64,000 bases of DNA, taken from assembly GCF_023205095.1 (NCBI RefSeq), contig NZ_CP046242.1, forward strand, positions 2,841,001 through 2,905,000, in the 5' to 3' direction. Below the pieces are notes generated by a model. That model ran no database searches and was not told the origin of the DNA. It was given only the letters and a program-made list of their open reading frames with translations. This document shows positions 37,215-47,900 of this stretch, one piece after another (the stretch's first letter is position 1; every line of letters begins with the position of its first letter). The DNA comes from Bizionia sp. M204. GTDB lineage: Bacteria > Bacteroidota > Bacteroidia > Flavobacteriales > Flavobacteriaceae. A program made the translations under genes and the position numbers.

Positions 37215-37496
37215 TTATTCCTCAGGCCATTCGTATAGTGATACGGAACACATGGTGCCTGACGGGTTTGTAAATCGGTAAACATTTTTACCATCTAATT
37301 GTTGGCAAGGAATGCCTCCAAATATGGCACAATTTTTATTTGCTGTGACACACTGTGTCTCCGCATCATTGTACACAAAACCAATTAAAGCAGCATCTTC
37401 ATTTGAAGCGTTGTTGCTTTCTGTAGCAAAAGCAAATGCCATTGCCAACATACATACTGCCAAGGGCAGTCCGAATTTTAAAACTTTTGTTTTCAT
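37215..37496 (-). CDS. DUF6520-family small secreted four-cysteine protein
   Basis: This 93-residue protein has a signal peptide (MKTKVLKFGLPLAVCMLAMA plus FAFA, cleaved near residue 25) and a mature part of about 68 residues with cysteines at 49, 56, 64 and 83. The spacing C-x6-C-x7-C-x18-C suits two disulfides. I recognise the N-terminal style and size as DUF6520, an uncharacterised flavobacterial family. It is followed downstream, in the same direction, by a MauE/DoxX-like protein that could supply redox equivalents for these disulfides. The gene is convergent to the S9 peptidase, and the product's role (substrate-binding peptide, toxin-like peptide, sensor) is unknown. Confidence 0.75.
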   Translation of the reverse strand: MKTKVLKFGLPLAVCMLAMAFAFATESNNASNEDAALIGFVYNDAETQCVTANKNCAIFGGIPCQQLDGKNVYRFTNPSGTMCSVSLYEWPEE

Positions 37497-37576
37497 TGTT
37501 ATTCATTTTTAATTTATTTATGACCGACTCTTTTTTAGGCGTTCGATCTTCTCCTACATACTGCGCAGTATTTTTT

Positions 37577-39070
37577 TTATTTCTTAGGGTTATTAAAATG
37601 TTTCGGTTTTAATTTGTAAAGCCATATTTTGTCATCAACTAGAGCACATAGTACATCTTTATAGACCTTAAATTCGCGTATTTTTTTATGCGGTTGGTGG
37701 TATACATAAAAGCTAAAGACATAGCTAAAATCTACTATGTTATATACGTCAATGATTGATGCTGATACAAGAGGGGCTTCACTTTCATATTTTCCAAGGC
37801 GATCACTATTAATGTATAGATAGTCGCCAGAGGTACTAGCTTGACGGTTTACTTGGACAGATTTTCCACGTTTGAATACATCTTTTGATTTGTAATATTG
37901 AACATCTATATTTGGAATGGAAATGGTATCTATTGTTTTCCCAATCTGAATATTATCCCATAGTTCATCAGCAACTAAGTATTGGTTTTTATAATAATAG
38001 GTGTACAAAAATTTTCGATGTTTTTCGTTCCAAAGTAGGATGCCGTCTGTACTAAATTTAGTATCAGGTGTCGCATTGAGAATTTTGGAATTTATGCGAA
38101 TAGTATCTTGATGCAAGGTCTTTTTCATAACCCCTAGCGCTTTCGATCTTGTTTCACTACTAATGGTTGTAAAACCTATATTGGAGCTGTCAGCAATAGC
38201 AAAATCGGAAAAGAAGGCTTCGTTGTAAGCGTAAATCTGTGCCTTCCAGTCTCCAATATTACCTCTAAACATTACAGGTACCGTACCATCGGCTACATAA
38301 TAAAACGGTGGATTAACAGCAATTCGGACTCTTTTAAACCGGATATTTAAACTGTCTATTTTTAAGGAATGCTCCTGGATATCTTTCAGACTATGAGAAA
38401 TGGATTTTAGTAAGAACGGCGCTGTAACATTACCCAAAAATATATTTTGGTCGTCCATTCCCGCCAGATAGTACGAGTTAAATTCCAAGTTATAATCTCC
38501 AAATTTGGTAATAGGATGTGGTATATATTTTCTGATGAAGGCATTGTTACGCTTGATCTCTTTTTCGGAGGTTAGGTAAAGTCCGCAAACAATTGCAAAA
38601 CCTATAAGGGTTAAAGCGGTTGATTTTATGATTAGTTGTTTGGCGGTTACTTTTTCAGTCCAGTAGAGTGCTAAAAGCGCTAATCCTATAAAAAACGTGT
38701 TGAATATTAGGTGTTCTGTCCAGCCCAATGATTCCAGAACCCCACCACAAGAACAGGGTGTAAAGGATGTGAAGTTTAGTATTATGACAATATAGGTCGT
38801 GAATAGTACCATGAGTAAGTAGGCTGTATATAGGCCAATTTTTCTTGTTTTCTCCCATGCCAATAGTCCTGCCGTTGCTAGTTCAATTCCAATAACACCG
38901 TAAGAAACAGGAACTGCAAAAGCGGCTAAAAGTGGTGACTGACCTAACTGGGTTTGAAAATCTGTAAAGGTTATGAGCTTGCTTACGCTGGCATATACGA
39001 ATAGGAGTATGAATAGCATGGCGATGGCTACTACTATTGTTTTTTTTGTAATCAGATTTTTAAAGTACAT
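37577..39070 (-). CDS. MauE/DoxX-family redox-associated membrane protein with large C-terminal domain
   Basis: This 497-residue protein has four N-terminal membrane helices (about 10-32, 48-70, 80-103 and 122-140) and a fifth near 150-168. A periplasmic C106-x-C108 (TPCSCGG) lies after helix three, the layout of MauE/DoxX-like thiol-redox proteins related to DoxD and VKOR-type partners. Residues 170-497 form a periplasmic domain of beta strands with sequence like a propeller or a quinoprotein-type sensor; I do not recognise it. The gene lies upstream of the DUF6520 gene (80-base gap) in the same direction, so they are probably one transcript. The MauE precedent suggests disulfide formation in a partner protein. 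Confidence 0.75.
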   Translation of the reverse strand: MYFKNLITKKTIVVAIAMLFILLFVYASVSKLITFTDFQTQLGQSPLLAAFAVPVSYGVIGIELATAGLLAWEKTRKIGLYTAYLLMVLFTTYIVIILNFTSFTPCSCGGVLESLGWTEHLIFNTFFIGLALLALYWTEKVTAKQLIIKSTALTLIGFAIVCGLYLTSEKEIKRNNAFIRKYIPHPITKFGDYNLEFNSYYLAGMDDQNIFLGNVTAPFLLKSISHSLKDIQEHSLKIDSLNIRFKRVRIAVNPPFYYVADGTVPVMFRGNIGDWKAQIYAYNEAFFSDFAIADSSNIGFTTISSETRSKALGVMKKTLHQDTIRINSKILNATPDTKFSTDGILLWNEKHRKFLYTYYYKNQYLVADELWDNIQIGKTIDTISIPNIDVQYYKSKDVFKRGKSVQVNRQASTSGDYLYINSDRLGKYESEAPLVSASIIDVYNIVDFSYVFSFYVYHQPHKKIREFKVYKDVLCALVDDKIWLYKLKPKHFNNPKK

Positions 39071-39150
39071 AACTCGTTATTTAGTCCTTATAAAATTCGG
39101 CTATCTCAATTATTTTTTAAGGATTAGGGCTTTGCTTGGACGGATTTTTT

Positions 39151-39283
39151 GAGACGTGGGAGGTGAGACGTGGGAGGTGAGAGGTGAGAAGTTAAAAGTG
39201 AACAGTGAAAAGTGACAAGTGAATAGTTAAAAGTGAATAGTTAAAAGTGAAAAGTGAATAGTGAAAAGTGAGTGGTGAGTCTG
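39151..39283 (+). repeat. 7-bp tandem repeat array, about 19 units
   Basis: A continuous heptad array runs through this segment with unit consensus GARNAGT. It starts with GAGACGT/GGGAGGT pairs and continues through AGTGAAA, AGTGAAT, AGTTAAA and AGTGACA variants. It lies in the gap between the MauE-like gene start and the AraC fragment, so it sits in the upstream region of the MauE/DUF6520 transcript. Length variation by slippage would alter promoter spacing. Confidence 0.85.
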
Positions 39284-39342
39284 GTGTGGTGGGCAATTGT
39301 GCGGGATTTTTACTTAATATGTACTTTAACCTTATTCTGATA

Positions 39343-39624
39343 TTAGTTGTTGTTATTTAGTTTTTTGATATCTGTGGGTTTGACGCCAAAATGATTTTTA
39401 AATGCTTTTGAGAAGTGTGATACATTTTTGAACCCCGTCATTTTAGCCACCGCTTTGATAGACAGGGAGGTGTTTTGTATTAGTAAACTCGCTCGTTTTA
39501 GTCGTTCTTGGGTTAGATACCGAAAAACGGTGATGCCATATAATTGTTTGAATCCATATTTTAACTTATACTCATTGGTACCAAACTGGTTGGATATTAC
39601 TAAATTAAAAAAAAAAATGGATAG
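39343..39624 (-). pseudogene. Truncated AraC-family regulator (C-terminal HTH only)
   Basis: The minus strand encodes an intact AraC C-terminal domain: GTNEYKLKYGFKQLYGITVF, RYLTQERLKRASLLIQNT, SLSIKAVAKMTGFKNVSHFS and KAFKNHFGVKPTDIKKLNNN before the stop at 39343-39345. The N-terminal ligand or dimerisation domain is missing. The open frame begins just after a stop at 39625-39627 and passes through a run of eleven Ts (39607-39617), which suggests a homopolymer frameshift plus truncation. AraC regulators commonly sit beside SusC/D and MauE clusters in Flavobacteria, so this was probably the local regulator before decay. Confidence 0.8.
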
Positions 39625-39911
39625 CTATTTTTTTTACTTGTTTGATAATCAGTTTCATTTGGGGTTTTGACTCCGTCTGGTTGGGTGATTTTTGTTAATA
39701 AGGATAACATTTACACCCAAAGGGATTTCTTACAGGGATAATCAGCTTAAATTTATTAGCGCATTTGATTTTTTTATAGCTTATATGGGAATTCTGAAAT
39801 TGGTTCTATGGTTAATTGTTCATTTGGCATTTTTGTAATAGCAACCTTTGGGTCTCTTGTAGATTTTTACATTTAATTAAATTGAGTTTCTTCCCTCATA
39901 AAGCGTCAATT
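39625..39911. other. Gene-free stretch between AraC fragment and small ORF
   Basis: AT-rich sequence with no credible gene. It may include degenerate AraC coding sequence near 39625-39670 that is out of frame. Confidence 0.4.
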
Positions 39912-40103
39912 ATGAGGCGGATTTGTATTTATAGCAATGATATTTGTTGGCTAACGAGAAAGAGGGAGTGTTATGCACGGTCTGTAATTCGTGATATTAA
40001 GCAGCTTAAGAAGAAGCAAAAGCATCAATTGGTAACTATTCCGAAGGCCTGTGAGTATTTAGGTTTGCCTTATGATGAGGTGTTTTCAATGATTAATAAG
40101 TGA
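39912..40103 (+). CDS. Small helix-turn-helix-like protein
   Basis: I choose the ATG at 39912, giving 63 residues (MRRICIYSNDICWLTRKREC through YARSVIRDIKQLKKKQKHQL to PYDEVFSMINK). An in-frame upstream ATG at 39816 would add 32 residues of low-quality sequence. The text CWLTRKRECYARSVIRDIKQ, then VTIPKACEYLGLPYDEVF, resembles the two short helical DNA-binding segments of excisionase or Bacteroidota mobile-element regulators. The function is unproven. The gene stands alone among debris. Confidence 0.5.
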   Translation: MRRICIYSNDICWLTRKRECYARSVIRDIKQLKKKQKHQLVTIPKACEYLGLPYDEVFSMINK

Positions 40104-40263
40104 TTTGAATGAAGGCGTTAACCTCCTTACCATGTCTGGTTGGGAGGTAAAGCATAATAGAACTAACCATCCAGAAGAGTTATAGTTTGATAGAGTTTAT
40201 TAAAATAGGAGACTATTTTACATGCAGGCAACTTCTATATCTGTTTAAATCTCTATGCTCCAA

Positions 40264-40554
40264 TTACCCAAAACTCTTCAATAGGACTCTAGCTTCCAAA
40301 AAAGGTTTCCCAGTTCTGAAGTTCTTCTTTTTCTCAAAATGCAAATTTATGATTTCACCAAACTTACTTTTTTGCTCCAACTGATATATCAGCTGTATCA
40401 TATCGTTGTAATGACCTTCAATGACAAATTGGTAGGTTTTAATTGTTAGTTCATTTTTTAACTCTATATGAGGCTCTAAAAAACTTACTATTTTAATGTT
40501 ATTTTCTTCGGCAGTTGCATTAATGGTTTTCAAAAGGTTGTTTTGAATTGATGA
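40264..40554 (-). pseudogene. Fragment resembling a PilO/GspM-like pilus or secretion protein
   Basis: An open frame of about 95 residues (a TTG-start version has 89) encodes LLKTINATAEENNIKIVSFL, ELTIKTYQFVIEGHYNDMIQ, LIYQLEQKSKFGEIINLHF and ends EARVLLKSFG. The ferredoxin-like alpha-beta-beta pattern and the phrase QLIYQLEQK resemble the C-terminal domain of PilO/GspM-type proteins of Bacteroidota pilus-like operons. The N-terminal membrane helix is missing and no sister genes are present, so I treat it as a truncated remnant. A functional small protein cannot be ruled out. Confidence 0.4.
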
Positions 40555-40841
40555 TCCGTTAAGTTAATATTTATTAAATAAAGAATCCTAATATTTTTAC
40601 CTCTTGTTTAAAAGAGAGATCTCTTTGTGTGAACTTTATTTCTAGTTTTGTTCAAGCTCTACAATAGGTTTTAACTGCGGCAAAAGCATGAAATTTTATT
40701 GTTGTTGTATGAACTTTAACATTTTTAATGTGTAAGATACTTAAAAACAGAGTGATATAGTTTTTTTTTAGGATTTACGGGAAAACCGTAACTCCAATTC
40801 ATTTTATTTAGTTTTTTTTGACAAAAATAAAATAGAATAAT
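40555..40841 (+). promoter_or_regulatory. Leader region of the T9SS/RHS operon
   Basis: AT-rich stretch without genes. It holds the palindrome TTACGGgaaaaCCGTAA at 40775-40791, whose right end is 50 bases before the start codon at 40842. It is identical to the element at 13431-13447 and continues with the same CCAA. Confidence 0.55.
40775..40791. promoter_or_regulatory. Palindromic element TTACGGgaaaaCCGTAA, second copy
   Basis: A perfect 6+6 inverted repeat with spacer GAAAA, the same as at 13431-13447. The distance to the following start codon is similar (50 versus 44 bases). Probably a binding site for one transcription factor. Confidence 0.55.
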
Positions 40842-41951
40842 ATGCTTGCAAAATACACGATCATAGTTTTTATGTTCTTTTCCACTAGTTTAATTTTATC
40901 GCAAAATTTATTAGACTCTTCAACATGGTTAATAGGCTCTGGCTCAGCTCCTGGATTTGGTGTTAATGGATCTTCTTCTGAAAACAGTCGGGAGCTCGGT
41001 TTTAATCATATTGGGGAGGAAGTTCTTCTCTGGAAGGCAAGTCCAGATGGGTCAAATAACGCAGATGGTGGTTTTGTCACATCTTGGTTGAATATTGATA
41101 GAACTAACACCTATAGATTTTCTGTTTGGATAAAAAAAACGAACTCGAATGATGGGACTACCTATTTTGGGTGTAACAAAAGCAATGGAGATCAGTTATT
41201 AAGACTTAATAATAATTTAGATTCCAATCCATATTTTTGGCATGGGGATTTGCCAGTATTAAATAGATGGTACTTGTTTGTTGGTTATGTGCATAGTAGT
41301 AGTTATTCTTCTGCCGTTCATCTAGGAAAAATATATGATGGAGTTACAGGAGAACCAGTGATTGATATGATTGACTTTAAATTTAATAATACCGCAACTA
41401 CCATGCGGCAAAGAGCTTTTCTATATTACGACCCTAATGTTTTGGATAATCAATACTTTTATTCTCCTAGAATAGAGGTGATTAATGGTAATGAATGGTC
41501 TTTAGACGAATTGTTGTCTATTAACCCAAACTCCATGTTGGTTTTTGCATTTGATAATTCTGGGAATCAAAAACAACTTCAATATTGTTCAGATACATTT
41601 TGTTTTTTTGAAACCCCTCCTGAAGGAAAAGTAGCAAAGGATGATTTGATTGATATACTAAATAAACATGAAGAAACGGTTAAAGATGATGATTTAGAGG
41701 GGGAGGAAGTTGTTATTTTTCCAAACCCTACAACAGGTAATGTTTCTATTAAGCTCAACTCTACTCCGAATGTTTCTTTTTCTCAAGACATTAGTTTTTA
41801 TAATAGTGCGGGTTTTTTAATTTTTAAAGTCCCTAGTCGATCCAAAAATGAACAGCTTATAGATTTAAGTAATTTGTCTTCTGGCGTGTATTTAATTCAT
41901 ATTCATTTAAGTAATGGAGAAATTGTAACAAAACAAATCATTAAAAACTAA
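40842..41951 (+). CDS. T9SS type A sorting domain-containing secreted protein
   Basis: This 369-residue exported protein has a signal peptide (MLAKYTIIVFMFFSTSLILSQ). A beta-sandwich, LamG-like or carbohydrate-binding-like region follows (about 25-215: SSTWLIGSG, NTYRFSVWIKK, YFWHGDLPVLNRWYLFVGYV). The C-terminal T9SS type A domain (about 290-369) includes IFPNPTTGNVSIKL, ISFYNSAGFLIF, LIDLSNLSSGVYLIHI and TKQIIKN. The protein should be exported across the outer membrane by the type IX system and attached to the surface. It is 12 bases upstream of the RHS gene, so it is probably a partner carried in the same transcript. Confidence 0.85.
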   Translation: MLAKYTIIVFMFFSTSLILSQNLLDSSTWLIGSGSAPGFGVNGSSSENSRELGFNHIGEEVLLWKASPDGSNNADGGFVTSWLNIDRTNTYRFSVWIKKTNSNDGTTYFGCNKSNGDQLLRLNNNLDSNPYFWHGDLPVLNRWYLFVGYVHSSSYSSAVHLGKIYDGVTGEPVIDMIDFKFNNTATTMRQRAFLYYDPNVLDNQYFYSPRIEVINGNEWSLDELLSINPNSMLVFAFDNSGNQKQLQYCSDTFCFFETPPEGKVAKDDLIDILNKHEETVKDDDLEGEEVVIFPNPTTGNVSIKLNSTPNVSFSQDISFYNSAGFLIFKVPSRSKNEQLIDLSNLSSGVYLIHIHLSNGEIVTKQIIKN

Positions 41952-41963
41952 ATAGCCCAACTC

Positions 41964-44900
41964 ATGAAATTAAAAAATTACTTTATACGATTCATTATAC
42001 TTATAATAGGGTTTGTTGGCTTTTCACAGACACCTAATGACCTACTTGTGGATCCATCCATCAAAGTTAAGATGGAATTTAAAAAAATAACTTCGAAGGA
42101 AAATCCTAACGCCAAATCATCTAAAACGACATTTCAAACTGCATCTAGACCTCCAAAAGGACCAATTGACCCCATTGATCCTTTCGATCCAATTGACCCC
42201 CCAATAGGTGAAACATCTTCAGGTTACGCAGGCACTACCCTAGATGAGTTTAACGTCTCATTAAGTGGTGAAGCTTCATATAGTGTCCCAATAATTTCGC
42301 CTGCAGGAATTAAAGATATTGCTCCTAATATTGGTTTAACCTTCAATAGTCAAGCTTCTAATGGATTAGCAGGCTGGGGTTGGAATATATCAGGATTATC
42401 TACCATAACTCGAATTCCATCGACTAAATACCATGATGGCTTTGTTGGTGGTATAGATTTTGATGATACAGATCGTTTTGCTCTAGATGGACAAAGATTA
42501 CTTCTTAAAAGTGGAACCTATGGAGCAGTTAATTCAGAATATCAAACCGAAAATTATTCAAATATTAAGATAAGAGCCTACGAAACATCACCTTATGGTT
42601 CATCATATGGTCCATCGTACTTTATAGTGTTTTATCCAAATGGAACTCGTGCTTGGTATGGAAATGGCGGTTCTTCTCATGGACAATTGGAATGGGCATT
42701 ACATAAAATACAAGATCCTCAAGGTAATTATGTAGAATATACTTACTCTCAAAGTAATAATTTGTTACGTATTAATAGGATTAGGTACGGTTCTATAGAA
42801 GGAGTAACACCTCCTAATGACATATATTTTTATTACAAAACCAGGACACGCCCAGAACTTACTTATATTCAGGGTGTAACATTTAAACGAGGTAATATTT
42901 TAGATCGTATAGAAGTAAAAGGTGGAAGTCAATTGTATCGCAAATATCAGTTGACTCACAATACTTCATCCTTAGGTTATCAAAGAGTTTCATCCATTAG
43001 AGAATATAATAGTGCTAATGAATCTTTTCCACCAATTACATTTGGTTATGAATCTTCAACTAGTGGTATTTCAAGAGATGGAAACACTTTAGATATCTAC
43101 CCAGGAATCAATTACAATAATGATAGAATGGCGGTAGGCGAGTTTGATGGTGATGGCAAGATGGATTTTATTACTTATAATAAGAATACAAGAAATCAAC
43201 TAAACATATTTATGGGAGTTTTTAGTGATTATGGATCTGGTATTTCTATAGGTTATTCAGTGGATACTGAAAAATTTGATGATGTTTTTGCAAGTACAAT
43301 TTTATCTTGGAATGGAAAATTATTACCCCAACAAGGAGTTACCAATGTTAGGGAAACAGTAAATGGTACAAACTCAACTGCTCGTTTTAGAACGTTTGCT
43401 ATGGCTGCTTACGGTCCTGTTTTTCAGTATGATAAAAATGTGAATTTCCCTATTGGGCCTATGGGAGACTTTGATTGTGATGCTCCTTCAAATAATGATT
43501 ATAGAAAAATACCTAAATCGTATATTAATGGAGATTTTAATGGAGACGGACTAACAGATGTATTGGCAATCCCTAAAAAATATTATAAAAAAGCATGTAG
43601 TTGGGATTACGATTATTGGGATGATTATGAAGAATGTGTTTGCGATAGGCAAACTATACCCCTAGGTAATTCCGAAGTTTATTTTGTAGATTTAAAACGT
43701 ACAGATACTACAACTGCGGTCAATATTGGTTCATTAGAGTCTCGTATTCAAGATAGTACTGATAAACTATTTGGAGTTGATTTTGATGGGGATGGAAAAA
43801 CCGATTTAATGCACATTAGGGATGGTTTAACTACGGTGTATTCTATGAACTCATCAAATCAATTAGTACAAATAGCTTCTTTAACCAATAGTTATATAGA
43901 TAAAGATAAACCAATATTATTAGGAGATTATAATGGTGACGGAAAGACAGATTTTGCTCAACCTTCAGCTAATGGAAGTACTACTTGGAGGTTTTATTTG
44001 TCTCAAGGAAATAATATTTTTTATTACTCAAAAGATATTGGAGTTAATTATATTGAAAATTTTGTACATAACGGTTGGAGAAACATTAATGGAGTAGGAA
44101 TGACTAATCCATTGTATGAATATAAATATATAGCTCAAGATTATAATGGAGATGGAAAGACAGACATCTTAAAACATGAAATAATTACACCCTACTCCTC
44201 ATCCAATGTAGTTAGTGATAGATTTCAGTTATATGCCAATAAACATAATAGTAACGAAAGTACACCTACCTTCGTATTAACCACTAATTCTTTAGCGGTT
44301 AACAATGGTCTTACTAAATTTGGAATTCCTATATTTCTAGAAGCAAAAGGAACCAATAGTAATTTAGAGTATGCCTATATAGATGGTAATAACGTACATA
44401 CCTATGAGTTTAATAATGATCATAAGAAAGATATTGAGCTTAAAAAGATCTCAAACAATGGTGTAATAACAGATATATTTTATGAGCAATTAAATTCTCG
44501 CTATGGCTCAAACACATATTCTTTTGACTATGAGGAGAACTACCCATTTGTGAATGTCAATGTGGCTCCTCCTTTAAAATTTGTTAAAGAAGTTAAACAT
44601 ACTGGTTCAGGTTATTCGAAACGACAAGTTTTTCAATATAAGGGTGCTGTTTCTAACGCAGAAGGATTAGGTTTTTTAGGATTTAAAGAAGTGAAAAAAA
44701 CCAACTGGTTTGGTGATGGAGTGGGAACACTTTGGAATATATCTAAACATGATATACAGAAACGTGGAGCTGTAACTCAACAATGGGTTTCTACATCACC
44801 CTCTAGTTCACCATACAGTTTTGTAAATAAAACAACTTACACTTATTCAACACAGCTGCTTCCTAATAATGTTTTTATTAATAAACCAATTCAAATAGTA

Positions 44901-47900
44901 AAAGAAGATGGTCTACAAGGATTTAGCACAACAGAAGTATATACTTATGACTCTTTTAAAAACCCTCTTTCTATAGTCTTATCTTCTAGTGGAGAGTCTA
45001 AAACAAAAACATATGAATATTCAAATAATTCTACATCAACAGGATCTACCTATCATATAGGGAGGCTTACTAAAGAAATTAAAACAAACGTATTAAATGG
45101 TAATTCATTTACTAATGAAAATCAATACTCTTATGATAATAATTTATTAGTCCAAATTAAGAGAAAAGGTAACGGTACGCCTTGGCTTATAGAATCCTAC
45201 ATTCATGATTCTTTCGGTAATATTACACAAAAAACTGTCGGAGGTTCAGGAATTTCAAATCGAATTGAAGAATTTGAATATGACAGTAGCGGTCGATTTT
45301 TAACTAAAAGTATAGATTTAGAAGGATTAGAGACTACTTTCACTTATGACACTACTACAGGCAATCCAATAACAACCACAAACCCTTTTGGGCATACAAC
45401 TACTTATGTATATGATGGTTGGCAAAGGGTCTTAAATAAAATAAGTTATTTAGGAAAGGAAACTAAGTATTATTATAATCAAGAAAATATTCCTGGTATT
45501 GGTCAATGTTTTACCAAGACAATTGATTTCCCAGAAGGACAAGACAAGAAAACTTATTTTAATGCTTTTGGTTGGAATGTTCAATCTAAAATGTTAAGTC
45601 TAAATGGTAAATGGATCCAAAAACAATTTGAACATGATGCTATAGGTCGAGTATTGAGAGAAAGCGAGCCTTATTTTAGCAATGAAAGCCCAACACAATG
45701 GAATCAAAATTATTTTGACGAATATGGTCGCCCTATCACTCAACAATTATTTACTGGAAAGGTAATTAACACCACTTACAATGGTCCATCTATTACTGTA
45801 AATGATGGGACAAAATCCACCACCACCACAAGAAGTGTATTTGGAAATATCACTTCTGTGCAAGACTTAGGTGGAACAATCGATTATCAATATTATGGCA
45901 ACGGTACAATGAAAGCTGCAAATTTTGGCAGTCATACTGTTAGCACTACTATTGATGGTTGGGGGCGTAGAATATCATTATCCGATCCTTCAGCAGGAAC
46001 GTTCAATTATGAATATAATATTTTAGGAGAAATCACAAAAGAGATTACTCCTAAAGGCCAAACAGAATATACATATGATGATTTTGGAAAATTGTTAGAT
46101 AAAGAAATTATTGGGGATAAAACAGATTTAACGGTTTCATATATCTATAATGGAACAACAAAATTACTTGAAAGAATAAATGGTAATGATGGTGAAGCAG
46201 ACACGCAATATACTTATAACTATTATTATGATTCTAATCATAGACCTAATAGAATTACAGAAGTTACAGATTACGCAGAGTTTGAAAACCAAATGACTTA
46301 TGATGACTTTGGTAGAATAAACAAAGACGTATATATAACTAGAAATATAGCAACCGGCGTAAATAGTACTGTTCAGGTTAAGAATATCTATGATGAAGCA
46401 AGTATTCTAATAGAATTAAGAAATCAGGTCTCTGATGATCTTTTATGGAAAGTTAATGATGAGAATGCTAGGGGACAAACACTTAGTGTTGATTTAGGGA
46501 ATGGAATAACAAAAAACAGACAATATGATCAATTTGGGTTTCTTACCAATATAACCGATAAGGACGATGGCACAGGAGGTGAGCAAGCTCTAAAGTTAGA
46601 TTATAGCTTTGATGCACAGCGAAATATTTTATTAAGTCGTCAAAATCACGGATTTACCAATTGGAGTGAGAGTTTTACGCATGATAGTTTAGACCGATTA
46701 CTATCCGTTAATGGACCTAATCCCCATACACAGGATTACGATGATCAAGGAAGAATAACTGAAAATTCTTTTGTAGGAGATTATACATACGATAATAATT
46801 CTAGATATAGACTTGCTGAAGTCGACCTAAATAATCAAGGTGATTTATATTATCAAAACCATAGCTTACAACAGATAACTTATAATGCTTTTAAAAAACC
46901 AGTAGATATTTATGAGAAGGAAAAGGGTCGAGTAAGTTTTGAGTATGGTCCTATGATGAACAGAACAAGTTCATATTATGGTGGTTTAGAAGAGAATAAA
47001 ACAGAACGTCGTTATCATAAACGATATTCTAGTATCATTCCTGTTGAGATTGTACAAGACACCGAAAATAATAGCACTAAAATCATTACTTATATAGGAG
47101 GTGACGGTTATACAGCACCAGTTACACATATAAAACAAGTTGGTGGTAACAGTATTGATGAGTACCATTACTTACATCGTGATTATTTAGGAAGTATTCT
47201 TGCTATTTCTAACTCTAGTGGAGAAGTTGTAGAACAGAGACAGTTTAGTGCTTGGGGTTTAACAGATAATTTTAAACAAAGAAATACGTTAACAGATTTT
47301 TCTTACAGCTCTTTGATTAATAGGGGTTTTACAGGTCATGAGCACTTTTTTGATGTATCGTTAATTCATATGAATGGCCGTTTGTATGATGCTAAATTAG
47401 GTCGTTTTTTATCTCCAGATAATTACATACAAGTACCTTTTAGTACACAAAGCTTTAATAGATATGGTTATGTATGGAATAACCCCCTTGTAAATATTGA
47501 CCCTAATGGAGAGTTTATTTTTACTGCTGCAATTATTATTGGAGCCGTTGTAGGAGCTTATATAGGGGGCGTGCAGGCTAATGGAGGAAATTATAATCCA
47601 TTAAAATGGAACTGGTCCAGTGGTAGCACTTGGGGTGGTTTAGTAGGTGGTGCTGTTATTGGAGGCATCTCGGGAGGTGTTGGTGCTTATGTTGGTGGAG
47701 CAGCGTTAGGGGTTATGTCTGCTGCAGGAATTTCAGGAGGAATTATAGGTGGTGCAGTATCTGGAATAGCTGGCGGAGTAGCTGCAGGATTAATAAGTGG
47801 AGCCGGGATGGCAATACTCCCTGGTGGTAATGGTGATGTTCTTGGAGGCGCATGGAAAGGTGCAGTTACTGGTGCCATTTTTGGAGGAATTATAGGGGGT

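Noticed and set aside
39151-39283. CRISPR array
   Set aside because: Units are 7 bases, contiguous, without spacers; it is a simple tandem repeat.
39816-39911. Upstream ATG for the small HTH-like ORF
   Set aside because: The added 32 residues are Phe/Trp/His-rich and unlike protein; the ATG at 39912 begins the conserved-looking part.
40121-40148. ACCTCC/GGAGGT inverted repeat as a terminator
   Set aside because: The stem is only 6 bp and no T run follows on either strand.
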